A DNA stretch of 16,350 bases, from positions 1 through 16,350 of the forward strand of contig URFB01000007.1 in NCBI GenBank assembly GCA_900547045.1. The letters run 5' to 3'. Of this stretch, positions 1 to 7,886 are shown in pieces (position 1 is the first letter of the stretch; each line of letters starts with the position of its first letter). Below the pieces are notes generated by a model that saw only the letters and a list, made by a program, of their open reading frames with translations, was not told the DNA's origin and did no database searches. The position numbers and the translations under genes are program-made. Source of the DNA: an uncultured Mollicutes bacterium. GTDB taxonomy: Bacteria > Bacillota_I > Bacilli_A > Acholeplasmatales > Anaeroplasmataceae.

Positions 1-231
1 ACAAACATAGGTAATACGATTCTTTTCAATAATTTTATACTGAAAGCCATGAAGGCTTGTTTTCTCAACCTTAGCCTCTTGATCAGATATTAAGTCTGAC
101 AATAGCTTTAAGATATTTTCATGAAGCTTGTTCATCGCATTTTTATGTGCAATTACAATCATTATAACTACAATTATAATTATAACAATTGTTAGTCCTA
201 GGGCTAAAAGAATAATGTCATGTGTTCTCAT
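1..231 (-). CDS. Hypothetical membrane-anchored protein, 3' end outside window
   Basis: This is a partial gene: 77 codons are visible, reading from the ATG at 231-229 off the left edge with no stop. Residues about 5-28 form one long run of Ile, Val and Leu, which looks like a single N-terminal membrane anchor. A mixed, charged segment follows (about 29-77) and would lie outside or inside the membrane as a soluble tail. The RBS, GGAGG, is made by the last two arginine codons (AGG AGG) of the radical SAM gene, whose TAG ends 2 bases before this ATG. The gene is therefore probably co-transcribed and translationally coupled with it. I do not recognise the family from the visible part. The start is well supported, but the function is unknown. 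Confidence 0.7.
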   Translation of the reverse strand, partial: MRTHDIILLALGLTIVIIIIVVIMIVIAHKNAMNKLHENILKLLSDLISDQEAKVEKTSLHGFQYKIIEKNRITYVC

Positions 232-233
232 AG

Positions 234-1058
234 CTACCTCCTATCTTTATATGAGCAATGCTTACATAGCTTGAAATAGCATTTATTATCACTAAATAGC
301 TTACGAGCTAAAAGATATGGTTTATCATTAATTATTTCCTCTAAGGATTTTTCCTTAACATTGCCAATTAGAGTATCGCCATTTGCATCTAGACAGCACA
401 TAACCACTCTTCCATCTGCTAAAATAGCAATATGGGTTTTACCACCAAGGCAGTAACCATCATGGTTATAATCAAGGTCTAGGCTAGGCCAGGTAAATTC
501 CTCTTCATAGGATAAAATAATTCTTTCCTTAAAGCGAATTCTTTTAAGATCGGGCCCCATATAGCGATAATATTGGAAAATATTTTTCTTAATTTCATCA
601 TTTGATTTTTTAATAATTTGATTAGAATCAGCCCATAGCCTTAAATGAAAAACCGCCTCGTGATTTTCCTGATATAAATCAATGAACTCAAGAAGCTTAA
701 GAATATAATTTTCTTTATTTTCCATCGAGTAAATAGAATGCAAGGATAAATTCCAGGTTTTAATATTAGCCTTTAAAAGCTTATCCTTATTCTTCTCAAT
801 TAATCTTGTGTTCGTTGATAGCATTAAATTCATTCCTTTAGAATTTAGATACTCTACAAGCTCAAAAAAATGCGGATAAACTAAGGGCTCACCTAAAACA
901 TGAAAGCACATTTCATTTGTGAGGCTTGAGGCCTCATCAATCACCTTTTTAGCAAGGTTTAAATCAATCATTCTTGTATTTTTATTAGAAGGTGTACAAA
1001 AGAGACAATCTAAATTACAATAATTTGATAATTCTAAATAAATACGCTTAAATTTCAT
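234..1058 (-). CDS. Radical SAM protein with SPASM-like C-terminal domain
   Basis: 274 residues. The N-terminus carries the radical SAM cluster motif CX3CX2C (Cys14, Cys18, Cys21, in the context NYCNLDCLFC), which binds the [4Fe-4S] cluster that cleaves S-adenosylmethionine. LGEP (55-58) matches the GGEP motif that contacts SAM. The C-terminal part (about 200-274) has the SPASM pattern: Cys203-Leu-Gly-Gly, a strand with DGRVVMCC (Cys221, Cys222), then Cys260, Cys265 and Cys268. These could hold auxiliary Fe-S cluster(s). SPASM proteins include peptide and protein maturases, but this sequence does not show a substrate. The ATG overlaps the TGA of the upstream gene by 4 bases (ATGA), with AAGGAA about 8 bases upstream. 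Its last codons supply the RBS of the next gene. The domain call is sure; the function is not known. Confidence 0.9.
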   Translation of the reverse strand: MKFKRIYLELSNYCNLDCLFCTPSNKNTRMIDLNLAKKVIDEASSLTNEMCFHVLGEPLVYPHFFELVEYLNSKGMNLMLSTNTRLIEKNKDKLLKANIKTWNLSLHSIYSMENKENYILKLLEFIDLYQENHEAVFHLRLWADSNQIIKKSNDEIKKNIFQYYRYMGPDLKRIRFKERIILSYEEEFTWPSLDLDYNHDGYCLGGKTHIAILADGRVVMCCLDANGDTLIGNVKEKSLEEIINDKPYLLARKLFSDNKCYFKLCKHCSYKDRR

Positions 1059-1258
1059 TTTTTAGATTCCTTATATTTTTTATAAATCAAATAAAGACCA
1101 TAAAGCATCGAAAGCATTCCTATAAATAAAATAATAAGGGCAATATAGACAAGCACCTTATTTAAGCTATAGGCACCAATAATAATTAAAAAGCCTGAGA
1201 TTAAATTAACTAAAATACTACAAGCACATAATAAAGCGCCCTTATATTCCTTAATCAT
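1055..1258 (-). CDS. Small two-pass membrane protein, unknown function
   Basis: 67 residues with two predicted membrane segments at about 8-29 and 34-58 and a basic, lysine-rich C-terminus (KKYKESKK), which should face the cytoplasm. I start it at the ATG 1258-1256 because AGGTGATG lies about 4-7 bases upstream. A GTG at 1267 or ATG at 1264 in the same frame would sit on top of that RBS. The start lies inside the end of plsC, and the TGA stop overlaps the start of the radical SAM gene by 4 bases, so all three are likely translated together. Two cysteines occur near the first membrane segment (CAC, 11-13). No family is recognised. It could be an accessory membrane subunit, but nothing in the sequence shows what it does. 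Confidence 0.75.
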   Translation of the reverse strand: MIKEYKGALLCACSILVNLISGFLIIIGAYSLNKVLVYIALIILFIGMLSMLYGLYLIYKKYKESKK

Positions 1259-2099
1259 TTTCATCACCTAAATAAATAGGACTAATTTCATTTAAAGGAA
1301 GAGAATTTGGCTTTTCTAAATCAATACCAGTATTGACAATATTCGCAACTCTTCTTCCTAGTTCATTAGTACTAAGCCCCTCATACTCCTCAGGAATAAT
1401 AGGCTTGTGAATGATAACGGTAATTTTAGTTCCCTTTTTAGGACAATTTTTAGCTAAAAGGCTAGAGCCAATAATAGAAACTGGTGAAATAACAGCCTTT
1501 GGCTTAGTTGCTAGCTTATAGGCACCAGCACGAAGAGCTACCATATGCTCAGTCTCACGTGATTTAACCCCACCTTCAGGGAAGATTAAATAATTATTAC
1601 CCGCCTTAACGCGCTTAATCGCCTCAAGTAGATTTTTAACCCCCTCACGGTCATTATTACGGTCTAGTGGTACAACTCCAAGCCCCTTCATTAATCTTGA
1701 TAGGAAAGGAACATTAACTAAATCACTTTTGGCAATCGCACTTAAAATTGTATGATATGCCTGATATAAAATGGTTACATCGAGCATTGATTTGTGATTT
1801 CCAAACACAACAAAGGTAGAGCTTGGAATATTCTCTTTTCCAATTACTTCTATTTTAATTTTTAAAATAGTATGAACACATTTAACAATCGGATAAATAA
1901 TTTTATGCTTTAGCCTGTTGTTTTGTTTCGAAAAAGGGGCTGTCCAAATGAAAATTAAAATAAAAATGGCAAATAAAATAGCCGAAATTAAAAAGCCTCC
2001 GACAAGATATAATGGCAAAAAATATAGCTTATCGCTTATAAAGGTAAATAAATAGGCATACCCTAAGCCAAATAAGATGATAATCATCCAACATAACAT
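1251..2099 (-). CDS. plsC: 1-acyl-sn-glycerol-3-phosphate acyltransferase (PlsC family)
   Basis: 282 residues. PlsC enzymes transfer an acyl chain to the sn-2 position of lysophosphatidic acid to make phosphatidic acid, the precursor of membrane phospholipids. The catalytic HX4D motif is present (His102 and Asp107 in NHKSMLD), as is the substrate-binding FPEGG (173-177). GVVPLDRNN (141-149) matches the intermediate conserved block of the family. Two hydrophobic N-terminal segments (about 5-22 and 25-53) should anchor it in the membrane, with the active site on the cytoplasmic side. The gene follows folA by 5 bases and its 3' end overlaps the next small gene. The upstream RBS is weak (AAGAAAGAAG), so the ATG at residue 5 is an alternative start. 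The acyl donor cannot be told from the sequence. Confidence 0.9.
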   Translation of the reverse strand: MLCWMIIILFGLGYAYLFTFISDKLYFLPLYLVGGFLISAILFAIFILIFIWTAPFSKQNNRLKHKIIYPIVKCVHTILKIKIEVIGKENIPSSTFVVFGNHKSMLDVTILYQAYHTILSAIAKSDLVNVPFLSRLMKGLGVVPLDRNNDREGVKNLLEAIKRVKAGNNYLIFPEGGVKSRETEHMVALRAGAYKLATKPKAVISPVSIIGSSLLAKNCPKKGTKITVIIHKPIIPEEYEGLSTNELGRRVANIVNTGIDLEKPNSLPLNEISPIYLGDEND

Positions 2100-2104
2100 A
2101 ATTA

Positions 2105-2569
2105 TTACTTCTTTCTTTTATAAATGGTATACTTAACAAGTTCAGTTTCTTTAATATGTTCAAGCTCAAATTGACTTAAATCTAGAAAATCAATATAGGT
2201 ATCTCCCTCATGAACACCCTTTATATATGAAATATAAAGCGTATCAGCATAAGGGAAAAATTGCTTATAAACATTTGCTCCTCCTACAACAAATAAATCT
2301 GAAATTTTTAAAGCTTCCTCAAATGAATTTATTGTAGTAATCCTAGAATCCTCAATTTGCCTGTGAGTTAATACATAGGTATGAAGATAAGGAAAAGGCT
2401 TATCCTTATAATAGCCACACATTGAAATATAGTTATTATAGCCCATAAGAACATTATGGCTTTTAGTTGTATTTTTATAGTATATTAAATCCTCTTTAAT
2501 ATGCCAAGGCATTTTATTGTCCTTGCCAATTAAATTAGATTCATCCATAGCCCAAATCATTGAAATCAT
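2105..2569 (-). CDS. folA: Dihydrofolate reductase, divergent at two conserved arginines
   Basis: 154 residues. DHFR reduces dihydrofolate to tetrahydrofolate with NADPH and recycles the dihydrofolate made by ThyA, encoded just upstream. Family marks are the N-terminal strand with IGKDNKMPWH (14-23), the active-site acid Asp27, the VVGGANVY block (94-101) and EGDTYI (121-126). I start at ATG 2569-2567 (MISMIWAMDES), which aligns with the family start and lies just after the thyA stop. A longer frame to 2599 would add ten residues inside the end of thyA. The MGR of typical enzymes, whose Arg contacts the NADPH phosphate, reads MGY here (Tyr44). The Arg in the later LPxR block, which binds the folate glutamate carboxylate, is also absent (PFPYLH, 58-63). 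Family assignment is firm, but kinetic behaviour may differ. Confidence 0.9.
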   Translation of the reverse strand: MISMIWAMDESNLIGKDNKMPWHIKEDLIYYKNTTKSHNVLMGYNNYISMCGYYKDKPFPYLHTYVLTHRQIEDSRITTINSFEEALKISDLFVVGGANVYKQFFPYADTLYISYIKGVHEGDTYIDFLDLSQFELEHIKETELVKYTIYKRKK

Positions 2570-2570
2570 A

Positions 2571-3437
2571 TTATACGGCAACCTTTCCCTTAATTCCACT
2601 ATGAGGATTATAATCTAAAAGAGTAAAGTCCTCATATTTAAAATCGAAAATAGATTTAACATTAGGATTAATTTGCATCTTAGGAAGCGGTCTTAAGCTT
2701 CTTTTAATTTGCTTATTAATCTGCTCTAAATGATTTAAATAGATATGTGCATCACCTAAGGTATGAACAAAATCTCCAGGCTCTAGGTCACATACCTGGG
2801 CAATCATCATTGTAAATAGGGCATATGAGGCAATATTAAAGGGAACACCAAGGAAAACATCGGCACTTCTTTGATATAGCTGGCATGAAAGCTTACCCTC
2901 AGCTACGTAAAATTGCATAAATGAATGGCATGGAGGTAGGGCCATTTGATCTACCTCAGCTGGATTCCAGGCACTAATAATTAAACGGCGACTATTAGGA
3001 TTTTTCTTGATTTGCTCAATTAAATTACTAAGCTGATCAACTCCATTAAAATCACGCCATTGCTTACCATAAACGGGACCTAAATTGCCATATTTTTGAG
3101 CAAATTCATCGCTTTCTTTAATTTTAGCTGCGAATTCTTCAATGCTCTCACCATGATAGTCAGGACTCTTTTTATATAAATCATATGGCCAATCATTCCA
3201 AATTCTTACATCATTATCAACTAAATATTTAATATTAGTTGAACCACTAATAAACCATAAAAGTTCATGAATAATACTCTTAAGATGAACCTTTTTAGTG
3301 GTTAAAAGAGGAAAGCCCTCTTTTAAATTAAAACGCATTTGGTAGCCAAATACTGAAATCGTACCTGTACCAGTACGATCTTCTTTTTTTACTCCGTTAT
3401 TTAAAATATAATTACATAAGTCAATATACTGCTTCAA
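2571..3437 (-). CDS. thyA: Thymidylate synthase ThyA
   Basis: 288 residues, close to the usual bacterial length. It methylates dUMP to dTMP using methylenetetrahydrofolate, which is oxidised to dihydrofolate and then reduced by the neighbouring FolA. The catalytic cysteine is Cys170 in the signature LPPCHSF. The phosphate-binding Arg21 (DRTGTGT), the paired Arg150-Arg151 that reach across the dimer, and QRSADVFLGVPFN (189-201) are all present. The C-terminus KGKVAV keeps the small hydrophobic ending that closes over the active site in this family. The start codon is TTG (3437-3435), preceded by AGGATGTGG as a weak RBS. It is the first gene of its transcript, with a -10 box at 3460-3465 and a terminator of the previous operon just beyond. 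Confidence 0.97.
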   Translation of the reverse strand: MKQYIDLCNYILNNGVKKEDRTGTGTISVFGYQMRFNLKEGFPLLTTKKVHLKSIIHELLWFISGSTNIKYLVDNDVRIWNDWPYDLYKKSPDYHGESIEEFAAKIKESDEFAQKYGNLGPVYGKQWRDFNGVDQLSNLIEQIKKNPNSRRLIISAWNPAEVDQMALPPCHSFMQFYVAEGKLSCQLYQRSADVFLGVPFNIASYALFTMMIAQVCDLEPGDFVHTLGDAHIYLNHLEQINKQIKRSLRPLPKMQINPNVKSIFDFKYEDFTLLDYNPHSGIKGKVAV

Positions 3438-3459
3438 AATACCACATCCTACTTGTTTT

Positions 3460-3465
3460 ATTATA
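3460..3465 (-). promoter_or_regulatory. Probable -10 box of the thyA promoter
   Basis: The minus strand reads TATAAT here, a perfect -10 hexamer, 22 bases upstream of the TTG start of thyA. It lies between the terminator at 3508-3530 and thyA, so it most likely starts the thyA-folA-plsC-radical SAM transcript. The -35 region at 17 bases spacing is a poor match (TTTTAT) in an AT-rich stretch, so strength is uncertain. Confidence 0.6.
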
Positions 3466-3507
3466 TCAATTTTTTAGATAAAATAAAATCTTTATTTTGA
3501 AAATATT

Positions 3508-3530
3508 AAAAAAAGCCCATTACTGGGCTT
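3508..3530 (-). terminator. Intrinsic terminator of the polA-recD2 operon
   Basis: The minus strand reads AAGCCCA, loop GTAA, then TGGGCTT, a 7-bp stem, and then continues into a run of seven Ts (3514-3508, the first two shared with the stem). This is a textbook Rho-independent terminator. The TAA stop of the 59-residue gene upstream lies inside the loop, so the gene ends within the terminator itself. It separates the large replication/repair operon from the thyA transcript. Confidence 0.9.
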
Positions 3531-3699
3531 CATTTGAATTTGGTGTGTTTGTATTTTTTTGACATCCACATTTTTGTGTCATATCGCTAATAAATTTTGA
3601 GGCCTTCATCTTCATATCCTCAAAGCATTTTTTCTTAGACATTTCATAGGCACAAACCGGAATTAACGCACCAAGCATCATATAAAATATTGGCTTCAA
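3520..3699 (-). CDS. Small membrane peptide with CxC motif, unknown function
   Basis: 59 residues, read directly from the 289-base gap between recD2 and thyA. The start is TTG (3699-3697), preceded by GGTGAT, which matches the 3' part of the Shine-Dalgarno consensus at the right register. The frame is the same as recD2, which stops at 3727. An ATG six codons further in is an alternative start. Residues about 3-17 (IFYMMLGALIPVCA core) form one hydrophobic segment. A basic middle follows (SKKKC, 21-25), then Cys44-Gly-Cys46 and a polar Asn/Thr-rich tail. The stop lies in the loop of the operon terminator. The codon pattern and RBS argue for a real gene. No family is recognised. The cysteines could bind a metal or form a disulphide, but this is a guess. 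Confidence 0.65.
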   Translation of the reverse strand: MKPIFYMMLGALIPVCAYEMSKKKCFEDMKMKASKFISDMTQKCGCQKNTNTPNSNEAQ

Positions 3700-3726
3700 T
3701 ATATCACCAATACTATTATTTACAAT

Positions 3727-5988
3727 TTACATAAAATCATACGGTGAAACATTTTCCATATTTTGTTCACCAAGCGTATCAAAAGGAATTGAAGGATCAT
3801 TAATATAAATAATTTTAGAGCTCTTCTTTTCTTCCTGGAAAAGACTCGTTTGTCGAATATCATTTTTTTGATATAAGGCATTAATTAGCGTTTGGCTATT
3901 TCCTAAAATAATAAGCTTTCCCTTAGCACGTGTTACAGCTGTATAGATTAAATTTGGCTTAAGCATAATTTGGAATGATGGTACAATTGGTAAAATAACA
4001 TTTTTATACTCAGAGCCCTGGGATTTATGAATACTAATCGCATAGCCAAGTGTTATTTTATCTAAATCCTTAGCCTCAAGCCTTACAATTTTTTCTCCAA
4101 AATTAATATGAATATACTCCTTTTTATCTAAATGCTCAATAGACACTATAATACCATCGTCGCCATTCATAACCCCAAGCACAGGATCATTTTGAAGCAT
4201 TAGGACCTTATCATTTTCCTTAAAAACACGACCATTATCAACAATCATATTAGTGCTAGGATTAAATTTTTCCTGAACCATTTCATTAATTTTATCAATT
4301 CCACAAACACCACTATACATAGGAGCTAGAATTTGGATATCCTTAACAAAATTTCCGCCTTTTTTTTGATATAGCCTTAATAAATCCTCAATATTTTTAA
4401 GAACAGTTTGGCCATCTGCGTTATAGAAAAAGACCTCCTTATGCTCATTAAAGATCTTAAAATCAAGATTTTTATTTAAAATCATTTGCGATAGCTTAAT
4501 AATATTAGAGTCTCCCTTTTGACGCATAATTTCCTTTAGGGTAGTTGTAATAAATAAATTTGAGGATATCATTTCACTTAAAACATTACCTGGTCCAACG
4601 CTTGGAAGCTGATTGGCATCCCCAACAAAAATAAGCTTAGCCTTATCCTTAAGGGCATCAAGTAAATGGCTTATTAAATTAATATCAAGCATTGATGACT
4701 CATCTACAACAATAAGCTCCTCATCAAGCTGATCAAGCTTCGATTTTAAAAACGAACCATCTGCACTATAGCCTAAGGCGTGATGAATAGTTTGAGCAGG
4801 CATATCAGCTGATAAGGCTAAACGCTTAGAGGCTTTACCAGTAGGTGATAGTAATAGGACCTTTCTTCTAAAGCTATCATCTTCGGGATTTAGCTTTCTT
4901 AAGAAGGCCTCAGTCATTAACAAGGCCTTAATAATTGTCGTTTTGCCGGTACCTGGTCCACCGGTAATGATAGAAATTTTAGATGTTACGGATTTTAAAA
5001 CGGCATCTCTTTGAAGGAACATCAAATCAAAGCCAAGCTTTTTTTCGGCAATACTAATAGCCTTAAGAGCATCCTCCTTAGAAGGAAGCTTAAGGGAAAA
5101 ATCCCTAATTTGCATGAGTCTTTCACGCGTATTTTTTTCTGCATCATATAAATATTTAGGATAAAACCTATCGTTTACACATACTAAACGATTAGAATCG
5201 ACAAGATTCTTCAAAGCCTCAATTAGCTCGGCTTCTTCTATTTGCTCACTTTCCTTTTTATTTAAAAGGCTTAGAGTTGAGGTGATTAATTGATTTTTAG
5301 TAATATAGGTAAAGCCATATTGGTTACAGGCCTCAGAAATAGTAAAAATCATAGCCTCCGTAAGCCTTAGGGGGCTATGAAGGGAAAAGCCAATATTTTT
5401 AGCTAAAAGATCACATTTATAAAAGCCAAAGCCTTGGACATCCTTAATTAAAATATAGGGATTTTCTTCGATTTTACTAACACTTGTATCCTGATATAAA
5501 TCATAAATTCTTTTAGCCATATTTTGGCTTAAGCCAAATGAATAAAGCTTAATGAAGTTTGCTTCCTGCTCTTCACTTTTTTTAAGCTCAGAGGCTAAAT
5601 TTTCCCTTAAAGCCTTGCTAATTTTAATTCCTGCCAAGCAATTTGGGTCTTGCTTAATTTTATCTAAGGCCTCAAGACCTAAGGCCTCAACGATTTTAGT
5701 CGCAGTTGACCTTCCAATCCCTTTAAATTTATCACTTGCAAGATAATCAATTAAGCCACTTTCTGAATCATGTGCAACCACACTATAGGATTCTATCTTA
5801 AATTGATTTCCATATTTTTCATTAAAAACGTAATCTCCACTAAAGCGATATTTACCCTCGAGCTCAATTAAAGGAAGGTTACCAACTAAAATCACCTCTT
5901 GATTTTTAATAAGGCATTTTATAACCTTATAGCTAGATGTAGCTGATTCAAAAATGATAGCCTTACATATTCCTTCGATTTCCTGCAT
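3727..5988 (-). CDS. recD2: RecD2-type 5'-3' DNA helicase (RecD-like ATPase)
   Basis: 753 residues, a normal length for RecD2, the form of RecD found in bacteria without RecBC. It is a superfamily 1B helicase involved in DNA repair and replication-fork maintenance. The N-terminal part (about 1-330) holds the OB-like region and helix-hairpin-helix segments (FKGIGRSTATKI, 88-99, and another near 184-190). The motor domains follow: Walker A GGPGTGKTT (343-351), SPTGKAS (381-387), Walker B VVDESSM (427-433), motif III GDANQLPSVGPG (456-467), LKEIMRQ (484-490), then HKSQGSEYKNV and the TAVTRAKGKL motif VI near the end. The ATG at 5988 follows the nadE TAG by 2 bases, with AGAGG as RBS in the last nadE codons. 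It is the last large gene of its operon. Confidence 0.95.
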   Translation of the reverse strand: MQEIEGICKAIIFESATSSYKVIKCLIKNQEVILVGNLPLIELEGKYRFSGDYVFNEKYGNQFKIESYSVVAHDSESGLIDYLASDKFKGIGRSTATKIVEALGLEALDKIKQDPNCLAGIKISKALRENLASELKKSEEQEANFIKLYSFGLSQNMAKRIYDLYQDTSVSKIEENPYILIKDVQGFGFYKCDLLAKNIGFSLHSPLRLTEAMIFTISEACNQYGFTYITKNQLITSTLSLLNKKESEQIEEAELIEALKNLVDSNRLVCVNDRFYPKYLYDAEKNTRERLMQIRDFSLKLPSKEDALKAISIAEKKLGFDLMFLQRDAVLKSVTSKISIITGGPGTGKTTIIKALLMTEAFLRKLNPEDDSFRRKVLLLSPTGKASKRLALSADMPAQTIHHALGYSADGSFLKSKLDQLDEELIVVDESSMLDINLISHLLDALKDKAKLIFVGDANQLPSVGPGNVLSEMISSNLFITTTLKEIMRQKGDSNIIKLSQMILNKNLDFKIFNEHKEVFFYNADGQTVLKNIEDLLRLYQKKGGNFVKDIQILAPMYSGVCGIDKINEMVQEKFNPSTNMIVDNGRVFKENDKVLMLQNDPVLGVMNGDDGIIVSIEHLDKKEYIHINFGEKIVRLEAKDLDKITLGYAISIHKSQGSEYKNVILPIVPSFQIMLKPNLIYTAVTRAKGKLIILGNSQTLINALYQKNDIRQTSLFQEEKKSSKIIYINDPSIPFDTLGEQNMENVSPYDFM

Positions 5989-5990
5989 AG

Positions 5991-7886
5991 CTACCTCTTA
6001 ATATCCGAAGGCATACGCCAGTCAGAGCGAGGTGAAAGGGAAATATCTAATACCTTAGGACCATCTGGAAGCGCCTGACGCTTAAATTGTGACATATAAA
6101 AGCGCTTAAAGAAATTATTAGTCGCATTAAGAGCCTCTTCATCAGTATAATTAAAGGCCTTAGAAACTAAATAGGAAATTCTCTTTTCATCATCACCACA
6201 GGCAAGAAAGCGATATAAAATATAATCATTAACCTCATATTTACCAATGAAATCCTCTGTTTTTTGACCCTTATCAGAAAGCTCAGGAGAAATTGGGGTA
6301 TCAATAATATCAAATAAAATATCCTTAATAGCACTATGCTTAGTTAGAGCATAATACTTAATCATAAAACGAACTAGGGTTTTAGGAACTCCAGCGTTAA
6401 TTCCATACATGCTCATTTGGTCTCCATTGTAGGTACACCAGCCAAGAGCTAGCTCAGAAAGATCTCCTGTACCAAGAACAATACCATTTAGCTTATTAGC
6501 CAAATTCATTAAAATTAGGGTTCGAATACGAGCCTGAGTATTTTCATAGGTTACATCGTGAACACTTGGGTCCTGACCAATTGTTTTAAAATGAATCTCA
6601 CACTCTTCATTTATTGGCTTTTCAAGCATTGTAACCCCTAAGGCCTCCATCATCTTAGTCGCATTATCCTTTGTACGATTAGTTGTGGCAAAGCCTGGCA
6701 TTGTAACTGCTACAATATCCGTAAGAGGTCGATTTAAATGCTTTAAGGCTTCAACCGCAATTAAAAGAGCTAGGGTTGAATCAAGACCACCACTAATACC
6801 AATGACAATCTTTTTAGCATTAGTATGCTTCATACGTTTTAAAAGTGCATATTCCTGAACGGATGCGACCTTAAAGAAGGCATCAAGAATCTCTTCTTCA
6901 CTTCCCTTAGGAATAAATGGCGTTTCATCAATTTTCTTTTCAAATTCATATTTTAAATCACTTTCAATATGGAAGCTTACATGCTTATAATTAATATTAA
7001 ATTCAATTAAATCATGAAAATTTGTATTTAATCTACGCTTAAAATTAATCATATCCATATCAATATCGGCATAAATTATTTCTGATTTTTCATTAAAGTT
7101 TTCAGTTTCCTTAATTAAAACACCACAGCTTGCGATAATATTATGACCTGAATATACGGTTTCTGAGGTTGATTCGTTTACACCAGCACTGGCATAAACG
7201 TAGGCACCACAGTTTCTTCTTGAATTTTCAAGAACTGTTGTTCTTCTAATTTGCGATTTACCAAGGGTTTCATTAGAGCCTGATAAATTAAAAATTAAAT
7301 TAGCACCATGATAGCTTAGCATATTAGATGGTGCAATAGGCGCCCACATATCCTCACAAATTTCAACACCAAAATGAATGTTATTTTGATAATCATCAAA
7401 GATTAAATTTCCAAAGGGAATCAATTGACCATTAAATGAAACCGCCTCCATATGATTATATAAAGCGGATTTAAACCAACGCTTTTCATAAAATTCCTTA
7501 CTATTAGGAAGGCTTCTTTTAGGTACAATACCTAAAATTTGATGCTCCTTAATGACAAAGGCGCAATTATAAAGTGACCCATCAATTTCAAGTGGTGCAC
7601 CAATTAAAACAACGCCCTTAAAGGGATTTTCCTTAACAAATCGGTCAATTTCCTTATTTACATCATTTAATAAAACGTTTGAATAAAAAAAAAAAAAAAC
7701 AGAAAAAATGTTAAAAAAAAAAAAATCGCCGCAGGTATAGCCAGTAACGGAAAGCTCAGGAAAAACCGCATATGAGGCTTTATTATCCTTTAAAAGCTCA
7801 AGCATTACAGAAACATTATAATGATGGTTTCCTACTAAAATTTCTGGTGTAATTGCACACACCTTTATAAAACCATTTGCTTGCAT
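5991..7886 (-). CDS. nadE: Glutamine-dependent NAD+ synthetase with unusual Phe-rich insert
   Basis: 631 residues in two domains. The N-terminal nitrilase-like glutaminase carries the triad Glu44 (FPELSVTGY), Lys123 (VPKRSLPN) and Cys177 (EICEDMW). It releases ammonia from glutamine. The C-terminal synthetase has the pyrophosphatase loop SGGLDST (365-371) and converts nicotinate adenine dinucleotide to NAD+ with ATP. NadD, which makes that substrate, is encoded directly upstream; the TAG of nadD is followed at once by this ATG, with AAGGAGG as RBS. The odd part is residues 55-67, directly after GYTCGD. They read as two runs of four Phe around NIFSV, coded by two long A tracts, where relatives have about two residues (Leu-Phe). 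The frame stays open. The rest aligns well, so function is likely, unless the insert is an assembly error. Confidence 0.93.
   Translation of the reverse strand: MQANGFIKVCAITPEILVGNHHYNVSVMLELLKDNKASYAVFPELSVTGYTCGDFFFFNIFSVFFFFYSNVLLNDVNKEIDRFVKENPFKGVVLIGAPLEIDGSLYNCAFVIKEHQILGIVPKRSLPNSKEFYEKRWFKSALYNHMEAVSFNGQLIPFGNLIFDDYQNNIHFGVEICEDMWAPIAPSNMLSYHGANLIFNLSGSNETLGKSQIRRTTVLENSRRNCGAYVYASAGVNESTSETVYSGHNIIASCGVLIKETENFNEKSEIIYADIDMDMINFKRRLNTNFHDLIEFNINYKHVSFHIESDLKYEFEKKIDETPFIPKGSEEEILDAFFKVASVQEYALLKRMKHTNAKKIVIGISGGLDSTLALLIAVEALKHLNRPLTDIVAVTMPGFATTNRTKDNATKMMEALGVTMLEKPINEECEIHFKTIGQDPSVHDVTYENTQARIRTLILMNLANKLNGIVLGTGDLSELALGWCTYNGDQMSMYGINAGVPKTLVRFMIKYYALTKHSAIKDILFDIIDTPISPELSDKGQKTEDFIGKYEVNDYILYRFLACGDDEKRISYLVSKAFNYTDEEALNATNNFFKRFYMSQFKRQALPDGPKVLDISLSPRSDWRMPSDIKR
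7685..7725. repeat. Two long homopolymer A tracts inside nadE
   Basis: The plus strand has 15 consecutive A (7685-7699), a short spacer CAGAAAAAATGTT (7700-7712) and 13 consecutive A (7713-7725). The next longest single-base runs I noticed in the window are about 9. On the coding strand they are poly-T and encode Phe. Such tracts are prone to slippage during replication and transcription, and also to sequencing and assembly error. A change of one base in either would frameshift nadE near codon 60. Confidence 0.95.

Noticed and set aside
2570..2599. Ten-residue N-terminal extension of DHFR
   Set aside because: It would lie inside the end of thyA and adds residues absent from the family; ATG 2569 fits the conserved start.
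5552..5746. 64-codon plus-strand open frame
   Set aside because: It lies fully antisense to recD2 with no RBS or recognisable product; a shadow frame.
7685..7725. NadE as a frameshifted pseudogene
   Set aside because: The frame is open through both A tracts and all catalytic residues before and after are in one frame.
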